Part shown: positions 63,720 through 64,000 of the stretch, piece after piece
Layout of the letters: the number at the start of each line of letters is the position of its first letter
Numbering within the stretch: the first letter of the stretch is position 1
Assembly: GCA_943787365.1 (NCBI GenBank)
Contig: CALSMD010000005.1
Span: 1 to 64,000, forward strand
DNA length: 64,000 bases
DNA from: an uncultured Flavobacteriaceae bacterium
Lineage (GTDB): Bacteria; Bacteroidota; Bacteroidia; Flavobacteriales; Flavobacteriaceae
Direction: 5' to 3'
Position numbers and translations under genes: made by a program
The notes under the pieces: generated by a model
Database searches by the model: none
Seen by the model: the letters and a program-made list of their open reading frames with translations, nothing else
What the model was told of the DNA's origin: nothing

Positions 63720-64000
63720 CCGAAATATAGAAGGCAATTATAGGTATGGTTACCAAGGTGAGTTTGCGGAAAAGGATAAAGAGACTGGATTAAATGCGTT
63801 CCAATTGAGAATGTATGATGCTAGGATTGGGCGTTGGATAAGCCCAGATCCTTATGGAGAATTCCACTCACCTTATCTTGCAATGGCTAACAACCCAGCA
63901 AGTGTAACAGACCCAGATGGAGGGTGTACTACTAAAGGAGGTAGACCATGTGTGTTTTCAGTTATGGGAGGAACAGCGACAGATGCAGGAGGGAATATTT
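63625..64000 (+). CDS. RHS core, continuation in shifted frame (runs off the window)
   Basis: After one extra base near 63624, the +1 frame carries the rest of the RHS core: GNVRAVIMKNGGNAVSL, TDYYPFGMPMPNR, YRYGYQGEFAEKDKETGLN, and the hallmark FQLRMYDARIGRWISPDPY. It continues with YLAMANNPASVTDPDGG. This marks the end of the conserved shell. The next residues (GCTTKGGRPCVFSVMGG) begin the variable C-terminal region, usually a toxin or other effector, which is cut by the window edge. The frame is open to base 64000. Confidence 0.85.

Overview
The window is AT-rich DNA from a member of the Bacteroidota, most likely a marine-type Flavobacteriaceae. Several independent signs agree. Promoters have the form TTG-N19-TAnnTTTG. 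Type IX secretion (T9SS) C-terminal domains occur on surface proteins. A SprB-like gliding adhesin is paired with a PorP/SprF outer-membrane protein. There is also a FecA-like TonB receptor, a DUF6150-like protein, and a zeaxanthin-type carotenoid operon. No phage, transposase or CRISPR array is visible.

Layout. 1-2037: end of a thioredoxin-like gene, two rhodaneses, and a convergent nucleotidyltransferase. 2184-3601: a frameshifted secreted endonuclease I and a small NQAD-repeat protein. 3888-20094: a giant (about 5,400 codons) SprB-like adhesin built of PKD/Ig-like and SprB-type repeats, split into four frames by three frameshifts, followed by its PorP/SprF partner. 21189-25263: a family 2 glycosyltransferase, an HMG-CoA-lyase-family enzyme, and a FecA-like receptor with a clear promoter and a palindrome. 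25549-34742: guaB, an envelope-folding operon (three PpiC/SurA-related proteins plus a MoxR ATPase), and aconitase. 35166-38034: a leucine-rich-repeat T9SS cargo gene with a recent internal duplication and a cluster of frameshifts. 38427-42887: carotenoid operon (CarH-like light sensor, crtI, crtB, crtZ, lycopene cyclase). 42965-43069: a tRNA-Leu(GAG)-like gene interrupted by a 20-nt palindrome. 43125-49357: a compact type II secretion/type IV pilus-like operon. 49719-64000: a co-directional envelope cluster (Skp-like chaperone, S74/fibre-like protein, DUF2059 protein, lipoprotein, Gly-rich protein) leading into a two-protein RHS system whose C-terminal tip lies beyond the window.

How the genes work together. 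The T9SS-dependent surface proteins need folding factors (SurA/PpiC, Skp) and outer-membrane partners (PorP/SprF). The carotenoid operon encodes phytoene to zeaxanthin, with a probable vitamin B12-based light switch at its head. The last 14 kb looks like one transcription unit that delivers a very large RHS-type surface protein, with a previously untracked 37-codon ORF fitted exactly between the two large genes.

The most unusual observations are the tRNA-Leu carrying a copy of a dispersed palindromic repeat in its D-arm, and the fact that every frameshift seen in the window falls in a secreted or surface gene. Some or all of those frameshifts may be consensus errors, and raw reads are needed to decide.
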